Position numbers and translations under genes: made by a program. Shown in pieces: positions 8,297 to 16,928 of a stretch of 64,000 nucleotides of DNA; position 1 is the first letter of the stretch; each line of letters starts with the position of its first letter. This DNA comes from JAJCYL01 sp040222875. Lineage in GTDB: Bacteria; Bacteroidota; Bacteroidia; Cytophagales; Cyclobacteriaceae. The stretch spans positions 1 through 64,000 of the forward strand of contig JAVKCG010000028.1 of the NCBI GenBank assembly GCA_040222875.1. The letters are read 5' to 3'. Below the pieces are notes generated by a model. It had not been told where the DNA came from. It worked only from the letters and a program-made list of their open reading frames with translations, and ran no database searches.

Positions 8297-9209
8297 CATC
8301 TTAATTCTTCTTATCATTTTTTGGGATACCACGTTCTCCCAGACACCCCTGGCCATAACAATCGATGACCTTCCCGGAGTCTCTCAATTGCCTAAATGGC
8401 CAATTAATCAGAGGATTGTTGATTCACTGGCAATTAACAATTGGCCAGCGATCGGTTTTGTCAATGAGCATAAATTCTACGACAAAGAAGGTGTACTTGA
8501 GAATGAGCAAACAGAAATCCTTGATCTCTGGCTCTCCAATGGTTTTGAACTTGGGAATCACACCTTTTCACACCTTAATTATCATTCAACAAAGCCAGCA
8601 GACTATTTTGAAAACATTGAGATGGGCTCCATCCTCACCAAGCCGTTAGCCATGAAATATGCCAGCCAGTATCGGTACTTCAGGCACCCTTACCTTAGGA
8701 ATGGCCAGACAAAGAAGAAAAAACAGCAACTCAACAATTATCTCAAAAACGAAGGGTATCAGATAGCCCCCGTCACTATCGATAATTCTGATTGGCTTTT
8801 TGCAGCGGCCTATGAGAAGGCATATCTGGCTGAAGATTTTAAAATGCTTGACTCTATATCGAAAGCTTATGTCCAGTACATGGTGAATATCAGCATTCAT
8901 TACCGAGAGAAAGCTAAGGAATTAGTCGGAAGGGATATTCCTCATATCCATTTGATGCATGTCAACCTAATGAATTCATTTTTGATAGCCACGGTGATCA
9001 AGGAATTAGAAAAAGCAGACTTTGAAATAGTACCGCTCCAAGATGTATTGACTGATCCGGTTTATGAATGGGAGGACGGCTACTATGGCCCCGCTGGCAT
9101 CAGTTGGATTGAACGGTGGGCCATTGCCCAAAACAAACCCAAAGAATTTTTTGAAGACTTCATAGAAACCCCTCAATTTGTGCAGGATTATGCAGGGCGG
9201 TCTGAGTAA
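8283..9209 (+). CDS. Secreted polysaccharide deacetylase family protein
   Basis: The ATG at 8283 gives a 308-residue product with a signal peptide ending near TTFSQ. A purine-rich GGAGAAGA at 8263-8270 sits 12 bases upstream, favouring this start over the TTG at 8271. The NodB-like fold is indicated by AITIDDLPG (catalytic Asp and metal Asp), GNHTFSHLNYH (metal histidines) and FRHPYLRNG. The family removes acetyl groups from chitin, peptidoglycan or related glycans. A long tail after residue 170 is less conserved. It overlaps the upstream amidohydrolase, so the two are co-expressed, though no shared pathway is evident. Confidence 0.87.
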   Translation: MRRNSILILLIIFWDTTFSQTPLAITIDDLPGVSQLPKWPINQRIVDSLAINNWPAIGFVNEHKFYDKEGVLENEQTEILDLWLSNGFELGNHTFSHLNYHSTKPADYFENIEMGSILTKPLAMKYASQYRYFRHPYLRNGQTKKKKQQLNNYLKNEGYQIAPVTIDNSDWLFAAAYEKAYLAEDFKMLDSISKAYVQYMVNISIHYREKAKELVGRDIPHIHLMHVNLMNSFLIATVIKELEKADFEIVPLQDVLTDPVYEWEDGYYGPAGISWIERWAIAQNKPKEFFEDFIETPQFVQDYAGRSE

Positions 9210-9243
9210 GCCCTAACAAATCGTTTTTAACTGTTCAAGATTA

Positions 9244-10269
9244 ATGGCAAATTCTAAAACTGGGGTGCTGCTAGTTAACCTCGGCACCCCCGACAGTACA
9301 TCCGTTAATGATGTGCGGAAATATTTAAGGGAATTCCTGATGGATAAGCGGGTGATTGACATCCCTTTTCTGAACCGCTGGTTATTGGTCAATCTGATTA
9401 TAGCTCCATTTAGAGCGCCAAAATCAGCTAGAGAATATGAGCGCTTGTGGACTGACCGTGGGTCTCCCTTAAAATACTATGGCCTTGATGTAAAAGAACT
9501 GCTGCAAAATCAGCTAGGCAACGACTTCATTGTTGCCTTTGGAATGCGCTATCAAAACCCATCCTTGCAATCAGCCCTTGATTCACTAAATGATGCCAAC
9601 GTTGAGCGAATCATTGTCATCCCGATGTTTCCACAATATGCCTCTGCAAGCACCGGATCTGTTGCTGATAAGGTGATGGAAATTGCACAAAATTGGGAAG
9701 TCATCCCTTCTATTGATTTTATAAATACTTTCGCCTCTGAAGACAGCTTTATCGACGCCTGGGTTGAAGTGGCCAAAAAGTATCTGGAAAAAGATTATGA
9801 CCATTACGTTTTCAGCTATCATGGCCTGCCAGAGCGCCAAATAAAAAAAGCTTCTGTTGATGGCTATTGTAAGCTGGGAAGTTGCTGCGATACCTATCAT
9901 AAGAAGAACCACTACTGCTATCGGGCACAATGTTTTCTCACCACAAGATTGCTCTGTGAAAAGCTCAACATCCCGCTGGAGAAAACCACCACTTGCTTTC
10001 AATCCCGGCTGGGCAAAAACCCCTGGGTGCAGCCATATACAGATCACGTTTTGGAGGAGCTACCAAAAAATGGAATCAAGAAAGTACTAGCTTTTTCCCC
10101 TGCCTTTGTCGCCGATTGCCTCGAAACGACTGTTGAGGTTGGTGAAACCTACAAAGAAGACTTCATAGCTGCCGGTGGCGAGGAATGGGATTTAGTGGAG
10201 AGCCTTAATGTGCACCCCAAATGGATTGATTGCCTGGAAAATTTAGTGAAGAAAAACTCACGCTTATGA
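9244..10269 (+). CDS. hemH: Ferrochelatase
   Basis: The 341-residue protein has the ferrochelatase opening GVLLVNLGTPDS, the catalytic-histidine segment FSYHGLPERQ and the FSPAFVADCLETTVEV segment. It inserts ferrous iron into protoporphyrin IX as the last step of protohaem synthesis. The cysteine-rich stretch GYCKLGSCCDTYHKKNHYCYRAQC in the middle is typical of Bacteroidota and some other bacterial forms. The gene overlaps the downstream arginase-family gene by ATGA, so they are translationally coupled. Length is normal for the family. Confidence 0.96.
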   Translation: MANSKTGVLLVNLGTPDSTSVNDVRKYLREFLMDKRVIDIPFLNRWLLVNLIIAPFRAPKSAREYERLWTDRGSPLKYYGLDVKELLQNQLGNDFIVAFGMRYQNPSLQSALDSLNDANVERIIVIPMFPQYASASTGSVADKVMEIAQNWEVIPSIDFINTFASEDSFIDAWVEVAKKYLEKDYDHYVFSYHGLPERQIKKASVDGYCKLGSCCDTYHKKNHYCYRAQCFLTTRLLCEKLNIPLEKTTTCFQSRLGKNPWVQPYTDHVLEELPKNGIKKVLAFSPAFVADCLETTVEVGETYKEDFIAAGGEEWDLVESLNVHPKWIDCLENLVKKNSRL

Positions 10270-11096
10270 AGTGGGAAAAGAACAAGGTTTCAGAGCTTTT
10301 ACCAAATGATATTGCCGTTGTCGGTTTGCCATTTGACGACTTTTCATCTTACTTAAAAGGCCCAACAAAAGCACCGGATAAAATTAGAGAGGCTCTGAAT
10401 TGCGGCTCTTCCAACTGGATTACTGAATCCGGCCTCGATTTAGAAAACCATCCCCGGTTGAAAGATTTGGGTGATATTCCGGACATTACGCACCCCAAAG
10501 ATGTGATCAAACCTATGCAACAGATCCTTAACACCGGGGCCAAAATACTTTCCCTCGGAGGTGACCACTCCCTGGCTTACGGCACCATCAAAGCCCATGC
10601 TTCCAAATTCAAGCATCTCACCGTTCTCCAGATGGATGCCCATACCGACCTCTACGATGAATTTGAAGGCAATAAATTCTCCCATGCCTGCCCCTTTGCC
10701 AGGATTATGGAAGAAGGCCTTGTAGACAGACTGGTTCAAGTAGGGATTAGGACTGTCAGCCCTCACCAAAAGGAGCAAGCTGAAAAATTCGGAGTGGAGA
10801 TCATTCAAATGAAAGATTTTAACCCCACCCAAGACCTCAAACTAGATGGTGACATCTATCTCTCCCTTGACCTTGATGTACTTGACCCTGCCTTTGCCTC
10901 AGGTATCTCCCACCACGAACCCGGTGGCATGACAACCCGACAACTACTGGATTTCCTAAAACTTCAAAATTTGAACCTAGTCGGGGCTGAAATCATGGAG
11001 TACAACCCCAACCGCGATATCAATGGAATGACTGGTATGGTAGCAGCGTTGTTTTATAAGGAGATTGCAGGGCTGATGTTGAAAGCATTTTCCTGA
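10266..11096 (+). CDS. Arginase/agmatinase-family ureohydrolase
   Basis: With the start at 10266 (ATG overlapping the hemH stop) the protein has 276 residues. The manganese-binding motifs of the ureohydrolase family are all present: LGGDHSL, QMDAHTDLYD and SLDLDVLDPAF, followed by SHHEPGG. It should hydrolyse a guanidino or formimino compound such as agmatine, arginine or formiminoglutamate, releasing urea or formamide; the exact substrate is uncertain, with agmatinase the usual label for this subgroup. The pairing with hemH is by coupling only and no pathway link is obvious. The decarboxylase at 31049-33856 could supply agmatine if it acts on arginine. Confidence 0.88.
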   Translation: MKWEKNKVSELLPNDIAVVGLPFDDFSSYLKGPTKAPDKIREALNCGSSNWITESGLDLENHPRLKDLGDIPDITHPKDVIKPMQQILNTGAKILSLGGDHSLAYGTIKAHASKFKHLTVLQMDAHTDLYDEFEGNKFSHACPFARIMEEGLVDRLVQVGIRTVSPHQKEQAEKFGVEIIQMKDFNPTQDLKLDGDIYLSLDLDVLDPAFASGISHHEPGGMTTRQLLDFLKLQNLNLVGAEIMEYNPNRDINGMTGMVAALFYKEIAGLMLKAFS

Positions 11097-11114
11097 CCGG
11101 CTTAATAAAGTTGG

Positions 11115-11543
11115 TTATTTATTGAACTTCTGCAAACTTTTTAGAAACTGCTTGGCATCCTGATAACCAGTAACAGGCTTTACTTTTTTAAAGTTTTCAT
11201 CAATAAAAACAATCGTAGGTAGGCCGCTTACATTCAATGATTGCACAAACTGCTTTTCGGTTAATTGTTTGCCATTAAAAGTGATGAGGTTATTACTTTC
11301 GGCGTCTACTCTGACAGCATAATAATTTTCGTTGATATAGTTAGCTACATTTTTGTTTGAGAAGGTTTTTCGGTCCATCACCTTGCACCATCCACACCAG
11401 TCAGCATAGATGTCTACAAAAACCTTTCGTGGCTCTGATTTTGCGAATTCCTGGGCTTCATCAAATGAAACCCATTTTACTTGATTCTGAGAATTTATTA
11501 AAGAAATTAAAGCAAGCGAGACTGTAAATATGAATGAATTCAT
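11115..11543 (-). CDS. Secreted thioredoxin-fold protein (CGWC)
   Basis: The 142-residue protein has an N-terminal signal peptide of about 19 residues and a thioredoxin fold with the active-site CGWC at residues 50-53 in the context DIYADWCGWCKVMDRKTF. The cis-proline segment is VSGLPTIVFIDE. This is the thioredoxin_7/DUF255-like subfamily found in the Bacteroidota periplasm, where it may reduce or isomerise disulphides. The gene converges on the hemH-arginase pair with an 18 bp gap. Confidence 0.88.
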   Translation of the reverse strand: MNSFIFTVSLALISLINSQNQVKWVSFDEAQEFAKSEPRKVFVDIYADWCGWCKVMDRKTFSNKNVANYINENYYAVRVDAESNNLITFNGKQLTEKQFVQSLNVSGLPTIVFIDENFKKVKPVTGYQDAKQFLKSLQKFNK

Positions 11544-11912
11544 GCGGTCATTTTCAATTTTGGAAGTTCATAAATTGGCCAATCCACTATACCCCAAACG
11601 GTAATATCATACAATTAGCCTATTTATCGAATTTTTTCTTCAACGGGATGTCGCCAAAAGTAGTTCGGGATTGTAAATTAAGTTCCTGAAAACGCAGCTG
11701 AACCCGAATGAATTTTCAAGAGAAATGCCTTCCATCTTAATTGAGTTAAGCAATTCGATTTCCGACAGGTTGTTCATCAATGTGATTTATGATTATGAGT
11801 GATTTCTTCACAACACTACCATGGGCCACTTCAGATTTTTGATACTAAACAGTTACTGACTGCATGCTTTGGTTGGAAATTATCCGACCTTTGCACCGCA
11901 AATCAGAAGCTA
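11544..11912. other. Non-coding divergent region between thioredoxin and rimO
   Basis: This 369 bp gap has no convincing gene. The extended in-frame ATG at 11799 for rimO reads through low-quality sequence with no resemblance to RimO and is rejected. The right end holds the rimO promoter (11870-11893). I see nothing else definite. Confidence 0.6.
11870..11893 (+). promoter_or_regulatory. Candidate rimO promoter
   Basis: GACCTTTG at 11886-11893 matches TAnnTTTG in seven of eight positions. TTTGG/TTG near 11869-11875 provides a plausible -33 element. The predicted transcript would begin about 12 bases before the TTG start at 11913, which helps choose that start. Confidence 0.45.
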
Positions 11913-13244
11913 TTGAAAACCCGAACCTTTAAAAAAGATAAAGTCAACATAGTAACGCTTGGCTGCGCCAAAAACATTGTTGATTCTGAGGTGATGCTTA
12001 CCCAACTGAAGGGTAACAAGATAAAAGCTACCCATGAATCGCAGAAGGACGATGCCAATGTGGTGATCATCAACACTTGCGGTTTTATAGAAAATGCAAA
12101 ACAGGAGTCTATCGATACCATTTTAAGATATGCCGACGCCAAGGATGAAGGCCTTGTTGAAAAAGTGTATGTAACAGGTTGCCTCAGCCAACGATATCGA
12201 GATGAACTAAAAGACGAAATCCCAAACGTAGATGACTGGTTTGGCACAAGGGAACTGCCCCTTCTACTAAAGAAATTCAAAGCTGACTACAAACATGAAC
12301 TTGTTGGGGAGCGGGTATTGACCACTTCCAATCATTACGCTTATCTGAAAATTTCAGAGGGCTGCGACCGACCCTGCTCCTTTTGCGCCATCCCTTTGAT
12401 GCGGGGCAAACATGTTTCTAAACCAATTGATCAATTGGTGACTGAAGCCCAGAATCTAGCAAAAAACGGCACCAAAGAGTTGCTACTAATTGCTCAGGAC
12501 TCCACTTACTACGGCTTAGATATCTACAAAAAGAGAAACCTCGCTGAACTTCTCAAAAACCTGAGTGATGTTGAAGGCATAGATTGGATCCGTTTACATT
12601 ATGCATTCCCAACAGGTTTCCCGGAAGATATTTTAGATGTTATGCAGGAGCGTTCTAACATCTGCAAATATCTGGATATGCCTTTGCAGCATGGGTCTTC
12701 AAAAATTTTAAAGCTGATGCGGAGGGGAACTACAAGGGAAAAAACTGAGGCACTAGTTCAAACTATTAGAGAGAAAGTGCCTGATATGGCACTCCGCACT
12801 ACGTTAATTGCAGGCCATCCAGGTGAAACCGAAGAGGACTTCCAGGAAATGGTTGATTTTGTCGAAAGAATGCGATTTGACCGCCTCGGAATCTTCACCT
12901 ATTCACACGAAGAAAACACCCATTCATATAATTTGAAGGATGATGTTCCTGAGGAGGTGAAACAACAAAGGGCAAGTGCCGTAATGGAGATACAAGAAAA
13001 AATTTCAGCGGAAATTAATGAACAGAAAGTTGGAAGGACTTTCAAAGTATTGATCGACAGGAAGGAAGGCAAACATTTTATTGGCCGTACTGAATTTGAT
13101 TCACCTGAAGTAGATAACGAAGTTTATGTTGATGCTGAAAAACATTTCTTAAGAATCGGAGATTTTGCAGATATTCGGATTAATGAAGCAACTGAATTTG
13201 ACCTGTACGGTGAACCCATAACACATGACCCTGGACAACATTAA
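11913..13244 (+). CDS. rimO: Ribosomal protein uS12 methylthiotransferase
   Basis: A TTG start at 11913 gives 443 residues, the usual RimO length; a longer frame from 11799 adds 38 unrelated residues and lies upstream of the promoter. The protein shows VNIVTLGCAKNIVDSEVM, NTCGFI and VTGCLSQRY of the N-terminal methylthiotransferase domain, the radical-SAM motif GCDRPCSFC with Cys151, Cys155 and Cys158, and a C-terminal TRAM domain. It carries two iron-sulphur clusters and adds a methylthio group to an aspartate of ribosomal protein S12. The end overlaps bshC by 20 bp, heading an operon through 16450. Confidence 0.96.
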   Translation: MKTRTFKKDKVNIVTLGCAKNIVDSEVMLTQLKGNKIKATHESQKDDANVVIINTCGFIENAKQESIDTILRYADAKDEGLVEKVYVTGCLSQRYRDELKDEIPNVDDWFGTRELPLLLKKFKADYKHELVGERVLTTSNHYAYLKISEGCDRPCSFCAIPLMRGKHVSKPIDQLVTEAQNLAKNGTKELLLIAQDSTYYGLDIYKKRNLAELLKNLSDVEGIDWIRLHYAFPTGFPEDILDVMQERSNICKYLDMPLQHGSSKILKLMRRGTTREKTEALVQTIREKVPDMALRTTLIAGHPGETEEDFQEMVDFVERMRFDRLGIFTYSHEENTHSYNLKDDVPEEVKQQRASAVMEIQEKISAEINEQKVGRTFKVLIDRKEGKHFIGRTEFDSPEVDNEVYVDAEKHFLRIGDFADIRINEATEFDLYGEPITHDPGQH

Positions 13245-14805
13245 CCTGGAGGAAACAGGTTCTTTCTCCCCCATTTTTATCAAATATCTCAATGAAGCAA
13301 GTGAACTGAAGCCGTTCTATGGCTTGCCACCTAAAATATCAAGTTTTGAAGCGCAAATTGAGCAAAAGCAGTTTCCCAAAAGTCACCGAAAAACGCTGTG
13401 TGAAGTATTGAATGCGCAATATGATAGCCTTGATATTTCTGATAATGTGACGGCAAATTTAGAAGCACTACAAAATGACAATACATTCACAATTACTACA
13501 GGCCATCAACTAAATATTTGTACCGGCCCCCTGTACTTTCTTTACAAGATTGTTACCGTTGTCAACGCCTGCAAAAGCCTCAAAAAGGCACATCCTGACA
13601 AGGAGTTTGTTCCAGTTTATTGGATGGCTTCTGAAGATCATGATCTGGATGAAATCGACCACTTTTTTCTTTATGGAAAAGAAGTGAAGTGGGAAACTGA
13701 TCAAACTGGTGCCGTTGGTAGAATGGATCCAAAATCTCTGGATCAAATATTTGATCAACTTCCTGAAATAGCGGATGTTTTTATCAGGGCTTATTCTGAA
13801 TCAAAGACTCTCGCTGATGCCGTTCGTTACTATGTAAACGAATTATTTGGCGAATCAGGTGTTGTTGTAATTGATGCTGATGATAAGAGGTTGAAAGCGG
13901 AATTTGCTGAGGTGATTAAAGATGATCTAATCAATAACACTGCGAATAATCTGGTAGAGGCTTGTTCAGGAAAACTGGACGAAATGGGGTTTAAAACGCA
14001 GGTATTTCCAAGGGAAATAAATTTCTTTTTATTAGAACAAGGTTCAAGAGATCGTATTCTGCATCAAGACGGAGTTTATGGGGTTAAATCGTCAAGCGAA
14101 AGATATTCAAAGGAAGAAATCCTCAAATTGGTTGACTCCAATCCTGAAAAATTCAGCCCAAACGTAATTCTAAGGCCGTTGTACCAGGAGACCATCCTGC
14201 CAAACCTGGCCTATGTAGGTGGCCCCGCCGAAGTGGCTTACTGGCTTCAGCTAAAACCAGTTTTTGATCATTACAAAACATCATTTCCTGTGTTGATGCC
14301 ACGTAACTTCGGACTGATCATCACTCGTCCTGTCATGCGTAAAATTGAAAAAACAGGAATTAGTTCTAATGATCTTTTCAAGCCATTTGACCAGTTGAAA
14401 GCCGATTACATCAAGGCCCATACCGATAATGAGATTCATTTAGAAAATGAGGTAAAGCGCATTCAGGAAACATTTGAAAATATCCGACAAAAAGCGGTTG
14501 AAGTTGATCCTACTCTGGATGGCTTTGTAGGTGCCGAATGTGCCAAGACAGTGAAGAGCCTTGAAAATATCGAAAAGCGCATTCATAAATCTGAAGAGCG
14601 AAACCAGGAGGTAGCGGTTCAGCAGTTGGATAGCATCAAAAACAAACTCTTTCCAAATGGTTCTTTACAAGAGCGCAGGGATAATTTTTTGAATTTCTAT
14701 GTAAACAATCGTGACCTGATCGATCAATTGCTTGACAAGTTCGACGCCTTTGATTTCTCAATGCATATCCTCAAAGAGGAGGAGGTAGCTGAACCCGCAG
14801 CCTAA
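13225..14805 (+). CDS. bshC: Bacillithiol biosynthesis cysteine-adding enzyme
   Basis: The 526-residue length and sequence fit BshC, which is proposed to ligate cysteine to glucosaminyl-malate in the final step of bacillithiol synthesis. Recognisable segments are TITTGHQLNICTGPLYFLYK, PVYWMASEDHDLDEI, ILRPLYQETILPNLAYVGGPAEVAYWLQL and a C-terminal coiled coil around residues 395-470. It overlaps rimO by 20 bp. The partner genes bshA and bshB are not in this window. Presence of bshC implies this organism uses bacillithiol as a low-molecular-weight thiol. Confidence 0.94.
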   Translation: MTLDNINLEETGSFSPIFIKYLNEASELKPFYGLPPKISSFEAQIEQKQFPKSHRKTLCEVLNAQYDSLDISDNVTANLEALQNDNTFTITTGHQLNICTGPLYFLYKIVTVVNACKSLKKAHPDKEFVPVYWMASEDHDLDEIDHFFLYGKEVKWETDQTGAVGRMDPKSLDQIFDQLPEIADVFIRAYSESKTLADAVRYYVNELFGESGVVVIDADDKRLKAEFAEVIKDDLINNTANNLVEACSGKLDEMGFKTQVFPREINFFLLEQGSRDRILHQDGVYGVKSSSERYSKEEILKLVDSNPEKFSPNVILRPLYQETILPNLAYVGGPAEVAYWLQLKPVFDHYKTSFPVLMPRNFGLIITRPVMRKIEKTGISSNDLFKPFDQLKADYIKAHTDNEIHLENEVKRIQETFENIRQKAVEVDPTLDGFVGAECAKTVKSLENIEKRIHKSEERNQEVAVQQLDSIKNKLFPNGSLQERRDNFLNFYVNNRDLIDQLLDKFDAFDFSMHILKEEEVAEPAA

Positions 14806-14811
14806 GACATC

Positions 14812-14819
14812 TATATTTG
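14812..14819 (+). promoter_or_regulatory. -7 promoter element immediately before the 5-FCL gene
   Basis: TATATTTG is an exact TAnnTTTG match ending only four bases before the ATG at 14824. If used, the transcript would begin at or near the start codon and be effectively leaderless. No clear -33 element is visible in the bshC end. Confidence 0.35.
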
Positions 14820-14823
14820 CCAA

Positions 14824-15396
14824 ATGCTGGCAAAGGCAGAGTTAAGAAAACAATTTTTACAAAAACGAAAAGCTTTAAGCCTTTCCGAATCAGCATTGTT
14901 CAATTCGAGTATCGCTGATTATTTCAAAGATCTCTTCGGTAAAAAACCTACCAGTAATGTGCATATCTTCTTGCCCATACAAAAACATCATGAAATTAAT
15001 ACATGGCCGATCATTAGATTCCTATGGAAGTCTGATGTAAAAGTGATTGTATCAAGTGCTGATTTTGAAAATATCAACCTTAAGCATTTCATATTGTCCG
15101 AATCAACCAAATTGATTGAGAATAAATGGGGAATACCTGAGCCAATAAATGCAGACCCGTTTCCCATTCCGAAAATCGAGATGGTACTGGTGCCGCTACT
15201 AGCTTTTGATGCTGAGGGGTACCGGGTTGGTTATGGAAAAGGCTTCTATGATAAGTTTCTTGAGGCATGTAACCCCAGCACAGTAAAAGTTGGGCTCTCA
15301 TTTTTTGAGCTAGTAGATCAAATCAAAGTTGATTCCCACGATGTAAAGCTGGATTTTTGCATCACGCCAAAAAAAATCTACCAGTTTAATGAATAA
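14824..15396 (+). CDS. 5-formyltetrahydrofolate cyclo-ligase
   Basis: The 190-residue protein starts MLAKAELRKQFLQKRKALS, the usual amino end of this family, and carries the substrate and ATP site as LVPLLAFDAEGYRVGYGKGFYDKFL. The enzyme converts 5-formyltetrahydrofolate to 5,10-methenyltetrahydrofolate using ATP. It sits 18 bp after bshC and overlaps the next gene by eight bases (ATGAATAA), so it belongs to the rimO operon, with a possible internal promoter. Confidence 0.94.
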   Translation: MLAKAELRKQFLQKRKALSLSESALFNSSIADYFKDLFGKKPTSNVHIFLPIQKHHEINTWPIIRFLWKSDVKVIVSSADFENINLKHFILSESTKLIENKWGIPEPINADPFPIPKIEMVLVPLLAFDAEGYRVGYGKGFYDKFLEACNPSTVKVGLSFFELVDQIKVDSHDVKLDFCITPKKIYQFNE

Positions 15397-16450
15397 AGCA
15401 ATTAGCGTCCTTTTAGTTTTAATTTCGTTCAGTGCCTACTCGCAGGTTGAGGTTAGAATTCCTTATGATGAAAGTTGGAGAATCACCCGGGAAGAAAACG
15501 CCTCCTTTTTTAGGGAAGTAAAAATCGATACCAGCAAAATGGTTTTTGATGGCCCATTTACTGACTCAGACTTTAATAATAATATATTGAGAACAGGTAC
15601 TTATGCTGCCGGAAAAAAACAAGGCCTCTTTACATTTTATTATCAGGGTCTTCGCCAGATTGAAAGCCGAGGATATTTTGAAAATGATAAGCGCATAGAA
15701 ATCTGGGATTTTTACAATTCAACAGGGGACTTGAGGCAAACTGTCAATTTCACTCCATATGGCTTCCAGGTTTTGGAATACATCGACAATACCGGAACTA
15801 AATCCATTCAAAACGGCACTGGCGATTGGGTGCTTTATGTAGGAGACAGCGATGGCGGAGTAATATTAAGAGGCAGATTTTTTGAAGGGACAAGGGCAGG
15901 TAGATGGACTTATCAGTATCGCAGTGGCACCAAAATACTAACAGAGACATATAAAAAAGGGGAGCTGCATGAAGGAATTTATTATGGAAATGGAGAGAAA
16001 GAAAAGTACTATGAGACTAAACTCACGGCTGACATTTTCGATCCGGCTGACTTAAAGGTGATAGAAAGATTTGAAACTGATGGATCATTCTATGGCCCAG
16101 ATGCAATGGGTTACATCCTGAAAAAGAATGATCCTTTTGAGGAGATTCCAGCCGCATCAAAAACAGGCTTTAAGGAAGGACAGGAAGACCTCTACAAATT
16201 TATTTCCGACAACCTGGAGTATCCCGCGGCAGCATATAACAACGGTGTTCAGGGCAAAGTATCAATTGAAGCATTGATCGATGAGGCGGGTAAGGCTTCA
16301 AATTTTAGAGTCGTAGAAGGCCTTGATCAGGCGCTGAATGCCGAAGCAGTTAGGTTGCTTCAACTGTATGATAAATGGGAACCACCTTTGGTTGGAAATA
16401 CACCCATGAAAAGCCGCATTGTTATCCCGATTGATTTTAAAATTGAGTAG
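15389..16450 (+). CDS. Secreted protein with MORN-like repeats and a TonB C-terminal domain
   Basis: The 353-residue protein has a signal peptide ending near SAYSQ. Residues 60-200 contain repeats of GTYAAGKKQGLFTFYY and GYFENDKRIEIWDFYN type, as in MORN_2/YwqK proteins. The last 90 residues match the TonB C-terminal domain: a lead helix, YPAAAYNNGVQGKVSIEALIDEAGK, and a final VIPIDFKIE strand. Because there is no membrane anchor and Pro-rich linker, it is not a typical TonB energy transducer; such secreted TonB_C proteins are frequent in Bacteroidota with unknown role. The 3' end overlaps the convergent kdsC gene by 14 bp. Confidence 0.82.
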   Translation: MNKAISVLLVLISFSAYSQVEVRIPYDESWRITREENASFFREVKIDTSKMVFDGPFTDSDFNNNILRTGTYAAGKKQGLFTFYYQGLRQIESRGYFENDKRIEIWDFYNSTGDLRQTVNFTPYGFQVLEYIDNTGTKSIQNGTGDWVLYVGDSDGGVILRGRFFEGTRAGRWTYQYRSGTKILTETYKKGELHEGIYYGNGEKEKYYETKLTADIFDPADLKVIERFETDGSFYGPDAMGYILKKNDPFEEIPAASKTGFKEGQEDLYKFISDNLEYPAAAYNNGVQGKVSIEALIDEAGKASNFRVVEGLDQALNAEAVRLLQLYDKWEPPLVGNTPMKSRIVIPIDFKIE

Positions 16451-16928
16451 GCTTCAGGAAAAACATATTGAGGAATTCCCTCACAGCTCCATCGCCACCC
16501 TTTCTGGTAAGCACAACATTGCAGGCATCTTTAACAGCTTCCTCAGAATCTTCTGGACAGGCTGATATACCAACTGCTGAAATGATGTCCATATCGTTGA
16601 TGTCATCGCCGACATATGCAATTTCATGCAGGTCATACCCCATTTTTTCGCACCACTCTTTAAGAATTTTCAGCTTCGGCTCATCCCCAACGTAGCAGTG
16701 CCTAATGCCCATCATTTCAGCCCTTTTGGTCACCATCCCTTTTGACATGCTATGGCTGATAATACCGACCTCAACACCGCTTTTAATGGTTCTTCTCACC
16801 CCAAGGCCATCTTTTGCATTGAATTTCTTAAACTGTTCACCAGACTCAAGGATGTAGATGCCACCGTCTGTTAGGGTACCATCAACATCAAGAATGATCA
16901 TTTTTATTTTCGAAGAGTCAATATTCAT
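16437..16928 (-). CDS. kdsC: KdsC-like HAD phosphatase (3-deoxy-D-manno-octulosonate 8-phosphate phosphatase)
   Basis: The 163-residue protein is a cap-less HAD phosphatase: MIILDVDGTLTDGGIYI provides the nucleophile Asp, and YVGDDINDM the metal site. Length and motifs fit KdsC, which dephosphorylates KDO-8-phosphate in lipopolysaccharide core synthesis and works as a tetramer. Its start codon overlaps the stop codon of the DAHP-synthase-like gene by one base (TAATG). A neighbour resembling KdsA would fit the same pathway, but that neighbour is closer to DAHP synthase. Confidence 0.87.
   Translation of the reverse strand: MNIDSSKIKMIILDVDGTLTDGGIYILESGEQFKKFNAKDGLGVRRTIKSGVEVGIISHSMSKGMVTKRAEMMGIRHCYVGDEPKLKILKEWCEKMGYDLHEIAYVGDDINDMDIISAVGISACPEDSEEAVKDACNVVLTRKGGDGAVREFLNMFFLKPTQF

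Noticed and set aside
11799..11912. Extended N-terminus for RimO
   Set aside because: The extra 38 codons do not resemble RimO and lie upstream of or across the predicted promoter.
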